A stretch of DNA of 64,000 bases from Flammula alnicola. Its lineage: Eukaryota; Basidiomycota; Agaricomycetes; Agaricales; Strophariaceae. Below, piece after piece: positions 12,216-23,608 of this stretch. The stretch's first letter is position 1. Every line of letters begins with the position of its first letter. The notes beneath the pieces are model-generated. The model saw only the letters and a program-made list of their open reading frames with translations, searched no databases and was not told the DNA's origin. Location: assembly GCA_015499995.1 (NCBI GenBank), contig JADNRV010000010.1:372001-436000 (forward strand), written 5' to 3'. The translations under genes and the position numbers were made by a program.

Positions 12216-12633
12216 ATCTACGCTCGAGGTCGATTAGAAGGAGGAGGACATGGTAGGGATAAGAGAACCAGTCCAGGCTTGAGATTCAGACAAGTGACTA
12301 AGTATATATGTCAGCCACGTGATCATTAACTTCCTTAACAACTTCGACGTTCAACATCAACCTGAACCATGAACTAGGAGGGTCTGAGAACGACGCGTCT
12401 TGCTTGAGCGCGTAAGTATATGGCTTTCTTGGACATGTGCGATGCTGCAATCAAGGCGTTTCTGACACCTTCATTTCGGGTTCGACTTCGGTTCCACACC
12501 CCATCTCAAGACCTAGATTTTAACTTCCGAACGACACAGTAAATTCTCTCAACCCATTGTTGATCTTTCGGACAATAAGAAGTAGTCCTTTGGCTTTGTG
12601 CTATCTTCCCGTACTTACCCTCTCTTCTTTCAG
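12216..12633. promoter_or_regulatory. Divergent intergenic region, palmitoyltransferase / protease
   Basis: The two genes point away from each other, so both promoters should lie here. The first coding exon of the protease gene is also expected here but could not be fixed. A good donor (gtaagtat near 12412) and a good acceptor (ttctttcag ending at 12633) bracket a likely leader intron. Confidence 0.5.
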
Positions 12634-14445
12634 TGATTTCTGCGGCTTTTGTCGCTACCTGCATTGACCTTGCTAGGGAGAATAGCCAGGGCCCCACCAT
12701 CTCCCCCACCGAGACCGACTTTTCGGACCTCTACGATGACTCCACGTCCAGCACATCTCCTTCTTCGCCTCCGTACTCTGTCTCCAAGGCGGAGGCAACG
12801 TTTTACTACTCGGGCCTGCCCTCGAGCCCCAGATTAGTTTACCGTACGGGGACCACCCCGTGGATAAAGCCCACCGGACCCCAGGCCCAGCGCGAGTTGA
12901 AGGAGCTCCGCCAAGTCTTCGGTCACAAGCTCAACGCCGTCTGGAAGGACTTGGGTCCGAAGGTTTGCGACTTCCTGGATTCCGCCGGGGTCTGGTGGAC
13001 GACCATAGATGTCGTTCGCTTTATCAAGGTCGGAAAGGGAGAGGCCGTCGGTCCTGTCGTACTTTGGATTGGTGTCTTTCCCGAGACTCTCTTCGGCGAG
13101 GATGCCCACACCGCGGCGTATGGCTGCCTGGACCTTCTCGAGAAGTTCGGAATCACCGACGTCGAAGTCGAGTTCCGGGAGTCCATCTACACCCGGTCGG
13201 CCGGTCCCAACCTCCTTAAACCCGTTTCCGACTTACACCCAACCGTCGACGTTCGCGGTCCTCTTACTCCTGCGCTTGGGCTCTTCATCGCTGCCCAGGC
13301 CACACCTCACGTGGAGGGTACCGGAGGTCTCTACCTCGCTGAAGGCGGCGACAGCAAGAAGGTCTTGCTCGTCACGGCTCGCCATGTCCTCTTCCCACCC
13401 AACGAGGGGCCTAACCTCGACTACACCCGCACAAACACCAGCACGCGTCGTCGCAACATCCTCCTTCTCGGCACCGAGGCATTCGATAACCTCGCCAAAT
13501 CCATCAAGATCAAGATCGGACGACACGGCGTAATGGCCGAGCACTACAGCCGGCAGATTGAGGAGTTGCAGGAGCAGATTGAGAAGTTGAAGGAGAGGGA
13601 GGCTGGCGAGGACGAGGACGAGGACGACGTTGAGGAGGCTACGGGGGAGCTGGAGAAGATTCAGAGGTTGTTGGACGAGGCGAACAAGGCGATGGAGGCC
13701 CTTGATAAGTTCCACGACGAAGTCAGGAAGAAGTGGCGCCAACCGAGCCAGCGCGTCTTAGGCCACATTATCCGCTCCCCTCCTATCACTCTCGGTGCCG
13801 GCACGGAAGGTTTCACTGAAGACTACGCCGTTGTCGAGCTCGACAGCTCCAAGATCGAGAAGGCGTTTGTGGGCAACGCGATTGACCTCGGTGCGTTTTG
13901 ATCTATCTCACCAAGGCCGTCTAGCCTAACTGTTATATCCAGGTGCAAAGATTCCGGCCGACGAGTTCACATTGAAGATGTACCCCTGCACCAACCACCC
14001 CACGACCTTTAAGTATCCAGATGACCGCCTCCTTAAGCTTCAGGATCCCATCCAGGAAGATGATATGTGCAACCCGGATATGCTCGACCACGACGGCGAA
14101 CCGTGCCTCTTCATTATAAAGAACGGTAACACGACTGGCGTCACCATAGGCCGCGCTACCGGCGTCTTCTCCTTCGTGCGCCAGTACTTCGACAACGGCA
14201 CGCGCTGGACGTCGATGGAGTGGGCCATCCTCCCCTACGACAACAAGTCCGGGGTGTTTTCCGCCCCCGGCGATTCGGGCTCGATTATCGCGGACAGCCG
14301 CGGACGTATCGGCGGCCTCCTCACTGGCAGTGCCGGCAAGACGGAGTCCTCGGACGTCACGTACGCGACGCCCCTCTTCTGGCTCTTGCCGCGCATCAAG
14401 GGCAACGGGTTTCCTGACGCCCACCTCTACCCGGTTATGGCCTAG
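12634..14445 (+). CDS. Trypsin-like serine protease domain protein with coiled-coil insert
   Basis: Two exons, 12634-13890 and 13943-14445, encode about 587 residues plus an unresolved start. The open frame runs back through a splice acceptor at 12633 with no in-frame ATG, so a short upstream exon (or a non-AUG start) is needed. The three residues of a chymotrypsin-fold triad appear in the right order: His in VTARHVLF (about residue 250), Asp in EDYAVVELD (about 396), Ser in SAPGDSGSIIAD in exon 2. Between His and Asp lies a charged helical insert (roughly residues 295-370: IEELQEQIEKLKERE, then an acidic run) that should form a coiled coil. The N-terminal 200 residues are a domain I do not recognise. 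No signal peptide is seen, so an intracellular protein is likely. Confidence 0.75.
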
Positions 14446-14478
14446 GCGCCGTGACATCGACCAGAGCGAGCTGGGGGT

Positions 14479-14820
14479 CGTCGAATCGTGTGTATCTGTT
14501 ATATTATTGCAGGCCAAGTACGTTTTGATTTGGCGAGGGATCGTCTTTTCCATGATGCGTCCGTTATTGATTATTATTATTTTTACGTCGCCTCTAGTTT
14601 CACCTTTCGACGAAAAGCTAGCGGAGGACTGCAGGGTTAATAGATTAGAGGACAGCTACCTCCTGTGGCGCTCAGTGTGCTCATGCAAGCTGCTTGCGCG
14701 GACTCTGATCATCCTCTGTACGTTTTGCCTTCTTCCATATTGTACTTTCCTTGGCTGCTTTGACCCCTCCTTTACGTTCTTTCCTTGCCAAGTTGGGCTG
14801 ACATACCTTATACGGATCAT
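14479..14820 (+). pseudogene. Partial duplicate of the G-alpha gene
   Basis: This segment matches 18686-19080 of the G-alpha gene: an intron end, the 5-nt microexon (here gccaa at 14513-14517), the next intron, the exon coding SPFDEKLAED to LARTLIILC, and part of the intron after it. Exon identity is very high, while the introns have diverged and carry small indels. It begins only about 35 bp after the protease stop codon. It lacks the rest of the gene, so it is a dead fragment, perhaps transcribed as part of the protease 3' untranslated region. Confidence 0.9.
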
Positions 14821-17016
14821 GGATCCGAAATTCATTCCAATGCTAATTTCAAAGCTGCAGGCCTCCATTGGATAAACGACTCGCTTGCCTGCAAACGAAA
14901 CACGATAACAACTGCATAGACTTCCAAATCATACGGAGGAGTGAATTCGGGAGGCGCGTGGGTGTGGTGGTGGTTGGGTGTTATTAATTAACGTTGAGAG
15001 ACCAGTGCTATCATCATCGATGATCGATGACTCTTGACTCCGCTGAGCGCTTAAGTACTTCACTGATAGCCCATATACTAGTATTCCAATGCGTCAATAA
15101 TATTGTTCAAATACTAAATGACCACGGTGTTATCGGTGAAAGATGCATGCATAATCGCCCACAAATTCCTCAGAACCTATGCACAGCGTACATCAGCCAA
15201 TCGACTTCAAGTAGCTCGCTCCACCATCCGCATCTCTCCTTCCATCACATTTGTGATTCGGTGTTATTTTTGTGTGTTGACGTCTTGGATTGTCAGTCAG
15301 TCAGTCAGTCAGTGCAATGACACGGATCCGGAAAGTGCTAATTAAACTTGCTAGAATACGTTTACATAAATGAAAATGTCTGGAGTTCAACGTTCTTGAA
15401 TGTCAACTTGAGAAAATGATACAACGGTTGACGCATATGCTGCTACATGTACAGTATTTATGTAGTGTGGCGCGCAGCGCATTGCCGCGGACCTTTCCCA
15501 AACTCCAAGTGATATGTGATATCAAAGGACGTAAGTATAAACGGTCTGCAGACGCTTTCCCATCCATTCCCAACTACACTTCCATCTTGGCAATCGACAA
15601 TCAGATAAGTATGTCGTCTTGACAATATTTTTATACCCATACGCGTCCACGCTAAACAAAACGGATGCAAATCCTGAAGACAAAGATTAACGGCGCCGCA
15701 AGAGAGCGCAAGCGAAGAAATAAGCTGAAATAAGTAAATAGGGTCGTCCACCACGCGTTCGTTGACAATGATCAGCGTGCGTTACTCCCGCTAACGCCGG
15801 GCGTCGTCAGAAAATATGCAATGCGCCACGCGGGACACCATGTGGGCTCATATGGGCTCATGTGGGCCGGTGGTGCACTTATCGGTAACCGGAGAGCGAG
15901 TGGAGGCTGTATTGGTTGGTGGGGCGTATCCGTATCGCTGCAGAGTATCGCTAGGAGGGCGGAATAGGCCGGGGTCGGATTGCATTACTTATGCATACGT
16001 ATGCATATTACGCATGTTAAACTTTTCTCGTTACCCGGGGTCAGGCAAGGTAAAGAAAGCTTAAGGTAACGGCTGGTAATCTGATTGTAATCACGCCTTT
16101 GCAACGGGCTTCGGGCTGGTGCAGAGGCCCCTGTTCAGGCTGGCCACATGCCCAGCCAACTTTGGAGATACATATTGATTTATATGTGCCCATCGAAGAA
16201 TCAGACCTTTAAAGAAATGCCTCTTACGACCGGACTTGTAATGTCAATCAAGTTGCGCAGTAGTATTTTCGATGTCGAGACGTTACAGACGTTACCTGGG
16301 CTGATGACTGCTTGATATATTGATGCAGGCCCTGGTCTTGATGACGGCCTTTGGAGTAGCCTAATATTAGTAGTGAAAGGTTAAGTGAAGGCGATTGGAA
16401 CGGTAAACGAGATATCGGAGCGCTCGAGTTTGAGAGAGAGGACTGGAGTTCAGTGGAGGAATAGAGCATCGGGGCCGGGAGAGAAGGAGAGGTATTCTAC
16501 ACATTGTCAGCTGACGAGAAGAGAAGAACAAAAGCACCTGTAAATGGAGATGTGATGCGGCGAGTACAAGCTGACGTTCTGAAATCCTTTTCCAGACGGG
16601 TTATCTCCCCATTACCGCCAGATGATTCTCGCGCTCTTTCGCAAGATCCCAGAGTTATCTTTGAAATCTTGACTACAGAATCAGGCACGGCGATGTCGAT
16701 TTGAATTCGAACATCATAGGTATGCCGGCAGGATTGGCTCCAGATGTCGATTTGGATGAGAAATCATGGCTCTGTAGATGGCACAACTTGAGTTTAAGTG
16801 GTGCTCGCCGTCAAATCCGAGCGAGCGCTGAGAGCGTCGTCAAGGAAGACTGGGCGGTTCCGTTCATCTGAAGGATCTACCCGTATTGGAGCCGACCCTG
16901 GGATTCCGTGATTATATATGGGGCCAATACTTGGTTTCCCATGAGCATTTAGATGAAAGCAATTATCACGATATGTAATATCCTGTCCCTTTTCTTTCTC
17001 TCTTCCGTCAACTCCC
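14821..17016. other. Intergenic region, no gene recognised
   Basis: About 2.2 kb without a supportable gene. It contains a TCAG microsatellite, a 16-nt palindromic word near 15015 that recurs near 19907, and an A/T palindromic word near 15990. The end is the G-alpha promoter. Confidence 0.45.
15293..15312 (+). repeat. TCAG microsatellite
   Basis: Five uninterrupted copies of tcag. Confidence 0.85.
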
Positions 17017-19658
17017 ATGGCGCGGTCGCTCGACGAAGACCCGCTGACGTTGGCTATTGCACCGCCGCCTGACGAAACTTACGAACAACGACAGATAAGA
17101 GAAGCAGCAGAAGCGGAGGCGAAGAGGATTAGCGATGAGATTGACGAACAAATTCGGAAGGAAAGGGAAGCTGAGAGGAGGAAAAAGAAGCCCGTTAAGC
17201 TGCTTTTGCTAGGTCCGTCCCCATACTATCCCTTCCATCTGCCGTGCAGGCCCCCAATACCGCGGGGCTTTACAGGTCAAAGCGAAAGTGGGAAAACCGC
17301 GACACTGAAAAGTACGTTCCCTCCAAAAAAATGCGTTCACGGCTAACTTGTATACTCAGACTTCCAGCTCACCTACGCACGACGAGAGTGGACCGAGGAG
17401 CGAGCCGCATGGCGCGCCGTCATCTTCCTCAACCTCGTGCGCAACGTCAACGAGATCCTCGCCCACCTCAACAGCGAGATGTCCGACCTGCCCTGGAACC
17501 CCGACGACTCGCAAGAAGACCTCCTCGCCCCACGGCCCCCGCGCGCCCTCCCCCGCCTCAAGTTCACCGACAAACACAAGACGCTCAAAACGCGCCTCGC
17601 GCCTCTGGCCCACGTCCAGCACGCCTTGGAGGCGAAGCTCGGCACGGCGAGCCTCGAGCCGCACTCGACGTCCGTGAACACCGCCGCCCCGTTCGAGCAC
17701 CCCGCGACGCCGAACCGCCGCGCGCTGCAGGAGTTCTCCATCAACTCGTCCAATGGGTGGAAGTCGGCGCTCGACCGCTTCCGCACCCTCCGGAACGCGC
17801 CTGTCGCCACCGCGGTGGCGAGGCAGCAGCAGGAGAATGTGATTGCTGGGATTGGGAATCTGAATGGGAGCACTAACGGGATGAACGGCGTGAACGGGAA
17901 CGGCACAGCGCTGACGCCGGTGCGCAAGGCGAGGGACACGGAGGAGGATATCGTGGAGGTGATCGCCTCGTGTCGCCAGGACATCAAGGCGCTCTGGGAG
18001 GACGACATCGTCGGAGAGATGCTCAACAGGCGGAAGATACGCCTCGAGGATGCCCCTGGCTTGTGAGTTCGCCCCCTATATGCACTCCTACTCCTCTTTC
18101 CTTCTTTCTTTCTTTCTGCTGTGTAAAAGTCTCATTTAATAATGGCGCTGACTATTGCAAAGTTTCATCAACGACACGGAGCGCCTCGCGACCCGCGATT
18201 ACCAGCCCACGGACGACGATGTGATTCGCGCGCGCCTGCGAACGCTCGGGGTGCAGGAATACAGGTTCATTTTTGACCACGGTATGTTTTTTTTTTGGTG
18301 CAACGTGGCTGCCTATCTAGCCGAAGATCAACCTCTTACTTACAACTTCCGTTATCTACCACTCTAGGACGAACGATGGGCCAGGAGTGGAGGCTTTACG
18401 ATGTCGGTGGGACGCGGAGCAGTGTAAGGCGCCTCTTCTGTGGTTCAATGTTTGCCGATAATAATCTAGACATGTTTATTTTTGCAGCGAGGGGCGTGGT
18501 ATCCGTACTTCGATGATGGTATGTGCCTTTTGCCTCCTCACCTTGTTTTTATTTTTACATTTTACGCCGAACGTTCTTTCTTCAAATTCAAATTCAAATT
18601 CAAATTCACACAGTCGACGCTATCATCTTCCTCGCGTGAGTGCTCCATAACACCATCCACACCTTTCTTCGTTTCTCAAGGGGCTTCATCGAACCATGTG
18701 TGTGTGTGTCCCGTTATGTTATATTTATTGCAGACCAAGTACGTTTCTTGATTTTGGCGAGGATCGATCGTCTTTTGCATGCATGCGTTCGTTATTGATT
18801 TTATTTTATTTACATCGTTTCTAGTTTCGCCTTTCGACGAAAAGCTAGCGGAGGACCGCAGGGTTAATAGGTTGGAGGACAGCTACCTCCTCTGGCGCTC
18901 GGTGTGCTCGTGCAAGCTGCTTGCGCGGACGCAAATCATCCTCTGTACGTTTGTTTTGCATTCTTCCTCCTATACATGTAGAGTACATTTTGTGCTTTCC
19001 TTGTCTGCTTCCACCCCCCCCCTCGTTTATGTTCTTTCCTTGCGAGGTTGGGCTGACATTGACGTACTTTATACGGCATCACAACACAGTCCTCAACAAA
19101 TGCGATCTCCTGCAAGCAAAGCTCCAGCGGGGCGTCCGCATCCGCGACTCCGTGCCTAGCTTTGGAGACAGGAAGAACGACCTCCCTACGGCTACGCGGT
19201 GTACGTCCATGTCCTTTCGCGTTTTATCGACCGCTTCCTCGTCTTTCGTGGTCATCCCACCACTAAAATTTTTATTTTATTTACCTGTGATTACTGAACA
19301 GATTTCCAACAACATTTTAAAGAGATATCGCGGAGTTCGTCGCCGATAACGCGTCCTTTCTACGTTCATCTGACTTCTGTGATCGTAAGCACCCACTGTG
19401 GTTTCTTTTTCCGTCTGCGCGTGGCCCTAACGTCTGTGGTTGTTTGCCCTGGGCCTTAGGATACACGGTCGACGGCTGTGACGTTAGGAGCAGGTCAGCT
19501 GTCTTTCTTTCTTTTCCTTCTTTTCCTTGCGATGCGATGCCCGGACGTGCGCTGACAATCCAACCTCTCTTTTTCATTTCATTTTTTGTTATTTTAAAAA
19601 CATTGCAGTTGAGGAATCCATTCTTCGCGAACACCTGCGCCGTGCAGATTTGATGTAG
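17017..19658 (+). CDS. Atypical heterotrimeric G-protein alpha subunit
   Basis: About 13 exons join to a protein of roughly 530 residues, against about 350 for standard G-alpha. G motifs in order: P-loop GQSESGKT followed by ATLKNFQ (usual form GAGESGKST), switch I VIRARLRTLGV with its conserved arginine, switch II YDVGGTRSS, FLAPISPFDEKLAED, FLNKCDLL (guanine-binding NKxD) and TSVIDTRST near the C-terminus (usual TCATDT). Departures: no Gly2 for myristoylation, an N-terminal Glu/Arg/Lys-rich helix, a helical-domain insert of about 150 residues rich in Asn and Gly, Thr in place of the catalytic Gln of DVGGQ, and no Cys near the C-terminus. Exons are tiny around switch II, including a 22-nt exon (18614-18635) and a 5-nt microexon (18734-18738). 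It belongs to the divergent G-alpha group expanded in mushroom fungi. GTP binding is plausible, but hydrolysis should be slow. Confidence 0.9.
18574..18608 (+). repeat. Tandem ttcaaa repeat in a G-alpha intron
   Basis: Four to five copies of ttcaaa directly before the acceptor of the 22-nt exon. It replaces a normal pyrimidine tract. Confidence 0.8.
18734..18738 (+). other. 5-nt microexon of the G-alpha gene
   Basis: The bases accaa sit between a cag acceptor and a gtacg donor. Including them restores the conserved Ala-Pro-Ile-Ser sequence (GC + A CCA A + TT TCG); skipping them shifts the frame. The same structure is preserved in the duplicate fragment at 14513-14517. Confidence 0.85.
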
Positions 19659-20815
19659 ATTCATGATTGATTGATTCGATCTCCTGGGACTTGTTTTTTT
19701 ATTCTTTATCTACGTTACCTACCGCCTTCCTCGCCTAGCCTATCGTCATTCTTCCTCCTGGACCAACAACAATTCATTCTCATTCTCTGCCCTCTCTGCC
19801 CGCCTACCTATGTACATCGCCGTACGCCGACCTTCATGCCCTCGTTAACGCCATGATCACCACCTACGACCCCCACCCTAATTCTTACTCATTCTCTTCA
19901 ATCTCATCGATGATCGATGCTCTACGCCTCAGCCGTACCGTCGCCCAACTTCCGTCCATCCATCCATCCTTCATCTTTTGTTGCCTCATTTATCACGACT
20001 GTACCCCTAGAACTCGACCACAAGCTACAAGCCACAAGCCACAAGCAGCATTCTCGCTGGTCGCCCCCACACACACACATCCCTCCCATTCCAGGGCCCA
20101 GTGCCGCCTTCCTTCCGTCTTCCACACCCACGTTGTATCCTCGCACCTCGCATCATCGACCGACAGGCAACTCATCAACTCAACAACATATACTTACTCC
20201 ACGGCGCGTCAACTAATGCCCCAACCCACCCAAACCTCTTGGACCTACGTATATTGCTTCGTCACCCACCCATCTAAGCACTTAATTCTTCCCTACGTCA
20301 TCTTTCAATATTTTTCGCTGGAAGCTTTCCTTTCTTTCCAGCAACACGTATATCAATCACTATGTACTTTTTTTCGAACTTGAATGTTACGCGCTGTAGC
20401 TAGTTGCTCCCAATTTTTTCTCTATTCTCTCATATATCCGGGATTCTCAGCTGTCTGCCACCAAAATAAAAGGAGTGTCCTTTTTTTTTGGCACGCGATG
20501 CGTTGTTTTGTTCGCATTCTGTGAGTCCTCCGCCACATCATGTGTAAGTGTAAGTGTAATAATGGAAGATCGGGAAAAAGTCCATGGGCATAAGTACAAG
20601 CGAGTAGGTATCGGCGGGTGGGCGCAGCTATATAACAGACACTAAGGTACGGTTAGGAATCGGCCAACCTATCTATCTGACGAGGTCGAGGAATAGCATG
20701 TACGTATGACAGTGCCACTCCTGTTAAATATTAATACGAAAGCTGCAGTTACGCTACGGAGAAAAAAGCACGGGTACGTTGGCTAGAAGGGTTGAAGAGG
20801 CAGAGGAAGAGGAGT
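19659..20815. other. Intergenic region between convergent genes
   Basis: Contains the 3' ends of the G-alpha and exchanger genes. Pyrimidine-rich plus strand, with short tandem words (acaagccacaagccac near 20030; acacacacac near 20075). No gene supported; the 176-codon frame at 19853 has no motif. Confidence 0.45.
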
Positions 20816-23168
20816 CTACGAAAAGCGATTATCCCCCGACCCGTTGTTCCTGAGCACAGGACTCGGCAGCCCTCGCTCGATCCGACTATCATCCACCGAC
20901 ATCGACCGGTTCATCGCAGCAGCGCCGCCCTGCCGTCCCATCTCGACGTCCTGCCCTGACAGATCCACTTCATCTTCGTCACTATCAGCCGGCGTCCCTA
21001 CGTTGCTCCCATTCCCACTTCCACCGCCACCCAGGCCCGACGTCGACCGGCGCGCGCGGCGCGCATGGAAGGTCCGGCTTGCAGTCGCGTTGGAGAATAT
21101 GGGCAGAAGGTATCGCTCGTCCAGCGCCTGGAACCACTTACCATCCTCGCCTATGCCCATGGACGCCGTAACGCTGTTCTGCCGTGGCGGGTGTGTGGCG
21201 TCGCTGGTGTTGTCGGACTGTGCAGGCGCGAGCGGCAGCACCTCGCCGCTGTCCGAGTCGTACGAGTCAGAGGACGAGGACGAGAATATGGCGGCGTTGC
21301 CCTGGGTAACGGGCGACAGGGGCGGATTTTGCTGACTGCTACTGTGCTGGAATTGGTGGTTATACAGCCGCGATGCATAATGCGCCCCAATGCGGCCTGC
21401 ACCACGGGCAATGCCTGAAGGACCGAGCGCGGTTGATTCGTCTTCCATGAACCGGCTCCATCGGCCTTGGTTGCCGTTTCCGCCTCGTCCCACCCACGCA
21501 CTCCGGCCTGGAGGATGCAACGGCTCTTCTTCGTCACTACTGACCCCAGCGTCGTCCTCCACCCCCGTCCGAATGCCAAGCACCTCCAGCATCCTCGCCG
21601 TCGTCCCACCAAAGATGACCACAGTCAAAACAACGACAATAAGCACCGTTGTGCGCATCATTTGGGCATTAGGGCCTTTAAACCCTGCTGCGAGCGCGAC
21701 GCCGACCGCACCTCGCAGCCCAGCCCAAAATAGCATCATCTGGTAGGAGTGTGGGAGTTCTTCGTTCCGTTGGCCCCGCACATGCTTGTGGAACAGGTTG
21801 ATGCCTTCAGAAAGCGGGAATACTGCCGCATACCGCGTGAAGACGACCGCTATGGTGGTGATGATGATGAAGACAGGCTTGACATAGCCGAAGACAGGCT
21901 CGGAGAGAGGAGCGCCCGTGAAGAGCGACATGCCGAGGTATATGAAGATAAAATTCTCCGAGAGCTGTGCGAGGGTGGAGAAGATATATTTCGTCGCCCG
22001 TTGAGTCCGGCGCGACATGGTATGGTAGGCGTAGTGCTTCAGCGTGATGCCGCAGAATAGGAGGGACACGATGCCGGACATCGAGAGGCCGTTGGAGAAG
22101 AAGTAACATGTGTAAGCACACAGCGCGACAAGGCATGATTCGATTGAAGGGTAGAGGTGGAGATATGAGTGTTTGAGCATAAGGGAAGTTGCAAGCCCGA
22201 ATGCTACTCCGAGAGCCATCGACACACTGAACGAGAGCAAGAAAATTCCAATGCCATGGAAGATGGATGTTAGATACACCTCAGTTCCGTGGAATTGGCT
22301 CAGCGTCCTTTGGAGTAATGCGTCAGGAATGGCCAGGTGGAGAAAATTGCTCGGCTTACTCGTACATAACGATACTCACAGCATCGTTGATCAAACTCTC
22401 TCCAAAAATGACGGTGTAGAGTTTGGGGTCGACCTTGTATTGGTTAAAAATGGCCAGAATGGTAACAGGATCCGTTGCGGACAGCGTTGAGCCGAATATA
22501 AGGCATTCGATTAGCGGCAGCTTGTCCGTATCAATACCGAGATAGGAGTAGATGAAGACGAGGAGCCTGTTCTGCAGGTGTTAAGGACATGCGTGACAGA
22601 CATCCGAGATATTGCAACGTACCCAACACCAACTGCTGATATAAAGGTTCCAAGGAATGCGAATGTGAGAATCGATCCAAAGTTGCGGAAAAAATTATCC
22701 TGAACGATGGTTTACAACCCTCCCTTACGAAGCTAATAGAGACGTACCTGTTTGAGCTCATAACCTGAATTTAGAATGATTGGAGGAAGTAACAAATTGA
22801 AGAACAGCGTGTGTTTGAATGTCTGGAGGAAAGGTTAATTAGTGCATGTCTGACGATACAATAGCCCGCACAACCCCACCCGTTTTTGAAATTCAACTCA
22901 CCAGCATCTCGCGAATCATCTCGCCAGGCGCAATCCTCACGACCAACCCGACAAACATTCCAGCGAATATCGACACCAGCGTCTCGTGCACCGCGCGTAT
23001 CCGTTTGATTTGAAGATAATAGGACGTCAACAACGACAGAATGAGCAGCATGCAGACAAGGAAGAGTGACCACGATGAATAATATTCTTCCTCCTCCGCT
23101 ACAGGCGCCACTGTGGTTGAGGCCGCAGCAATGGCTGCTTGCGTCACCGAGGCGATTTTGAAGGACAT
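20816..23168 (-). CDS. NHX1: Endosomal/vacuolar Na+(K+)/H+ exchanger, NHX type
   Basis: Cation/proton antiporter of the CPA1 family. Five exons join on the minus strand from [10 protein letters not shown] at 23168. Membrane segments run through most of the first 480 residues. Diagnostic motifs are [15 protein letters not shown] (the amiloride-site segment), [32 protein letters not shown] (ion-binding Asn-Asp), and [14 protein letters not shown] in the last exon. The N-terminus has a short hydrophilic lead and one hydrophobic segment. The cytosolic tail of about 230 residues is Ser/Gly/Asp-rich and low in complexity, as in fungal NHX proteins. Expected role: exchange of luminal protons for sodium or potassium in late endosomes or vacuole, affecting pH and trafficking. 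The gene is intact and convergent with the G-alpha gene. Confidence 0.95.
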
Positions 23169-23608
23169 TTTCCCGTATTCGTGGAGACGCAGTCAAGGTC
23201 TACACAGTGGCGGTAGTTTGGGGGGCTTTGAGCCGAAAACTGGTGAATAAACCACAGCTTGAGGGTTGTGCAGGACTGTAAGTGGTATGAAATCAAGCAG
23301 CAACTTTTGCGATTGGCCCTGTTCACTGGCAGGAGTGCTCATGATTACGTAAGCAATGCTGTCGCATGCTCGATGCCTGGAAGGATTTGAAATGCGGGGC
23401 TATATAGTGGAACAATACGCCAACGAGACGATCTGCCACATGAACAAGGAGCAACAGAAATTTTATGAATGAGTGAGGATGTCCAATGGGATAAATTATG
23501 CAGATATTATATACTACTGGTTTACAACGTCTCCTTGAGAACATCATTTCTCAAAAAGACTCATATGATAACGACGGAACCGCCGTCAGATGAAACTGGA
23601 CATAGCGT
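23169..23608. other. Intergenic region (exchanger promoter and OXA1 3' end)
   Basis: 440 bp that should hold the NHX promoter and the OXA1 terminator region. No further gene is seen. Confidence 0.5.

Noticed and set aside
12633..12635. GTG as start codon of the protease gene
   Set aside because: GTG starts are not expected in fungal nuclear genes, and the position coincides with a splice acceptor.
13233..13742. 169-codon minus-strand frame inside the protease gene
   Set aside because: Leu/Val-rich mirror of the Glu/Lys-rich coiled-coil codons, a typical antisense shadow.
14330..14875. 181-codon frame with residues matching G-alpha
   Set aside because: It reads through introns of the duplicated fragment and begins out of frame inside the protease exon; not a gene.
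17244..17876. 210-codon plus-strand frame overlapping the G-alpha gene
   Set aside because: Arg/Pro-rich frame-shifted reading of the G-alpha exon, which itself has family motifs in the other frame.
19853..20383. 176-codon plus-strand frame after the G-alpha gene
   Set aside because: Ser/His/Pro/Thr-rich translation of pyrimidine-rich 3' sequence, no motif.
20844..21612. Plus-strand and alternative minus-strand frames opposite the exchanger tail
   Set aside because: Shadows of the low-complexity C-terminal tail of the Na+/H+ exchanger.
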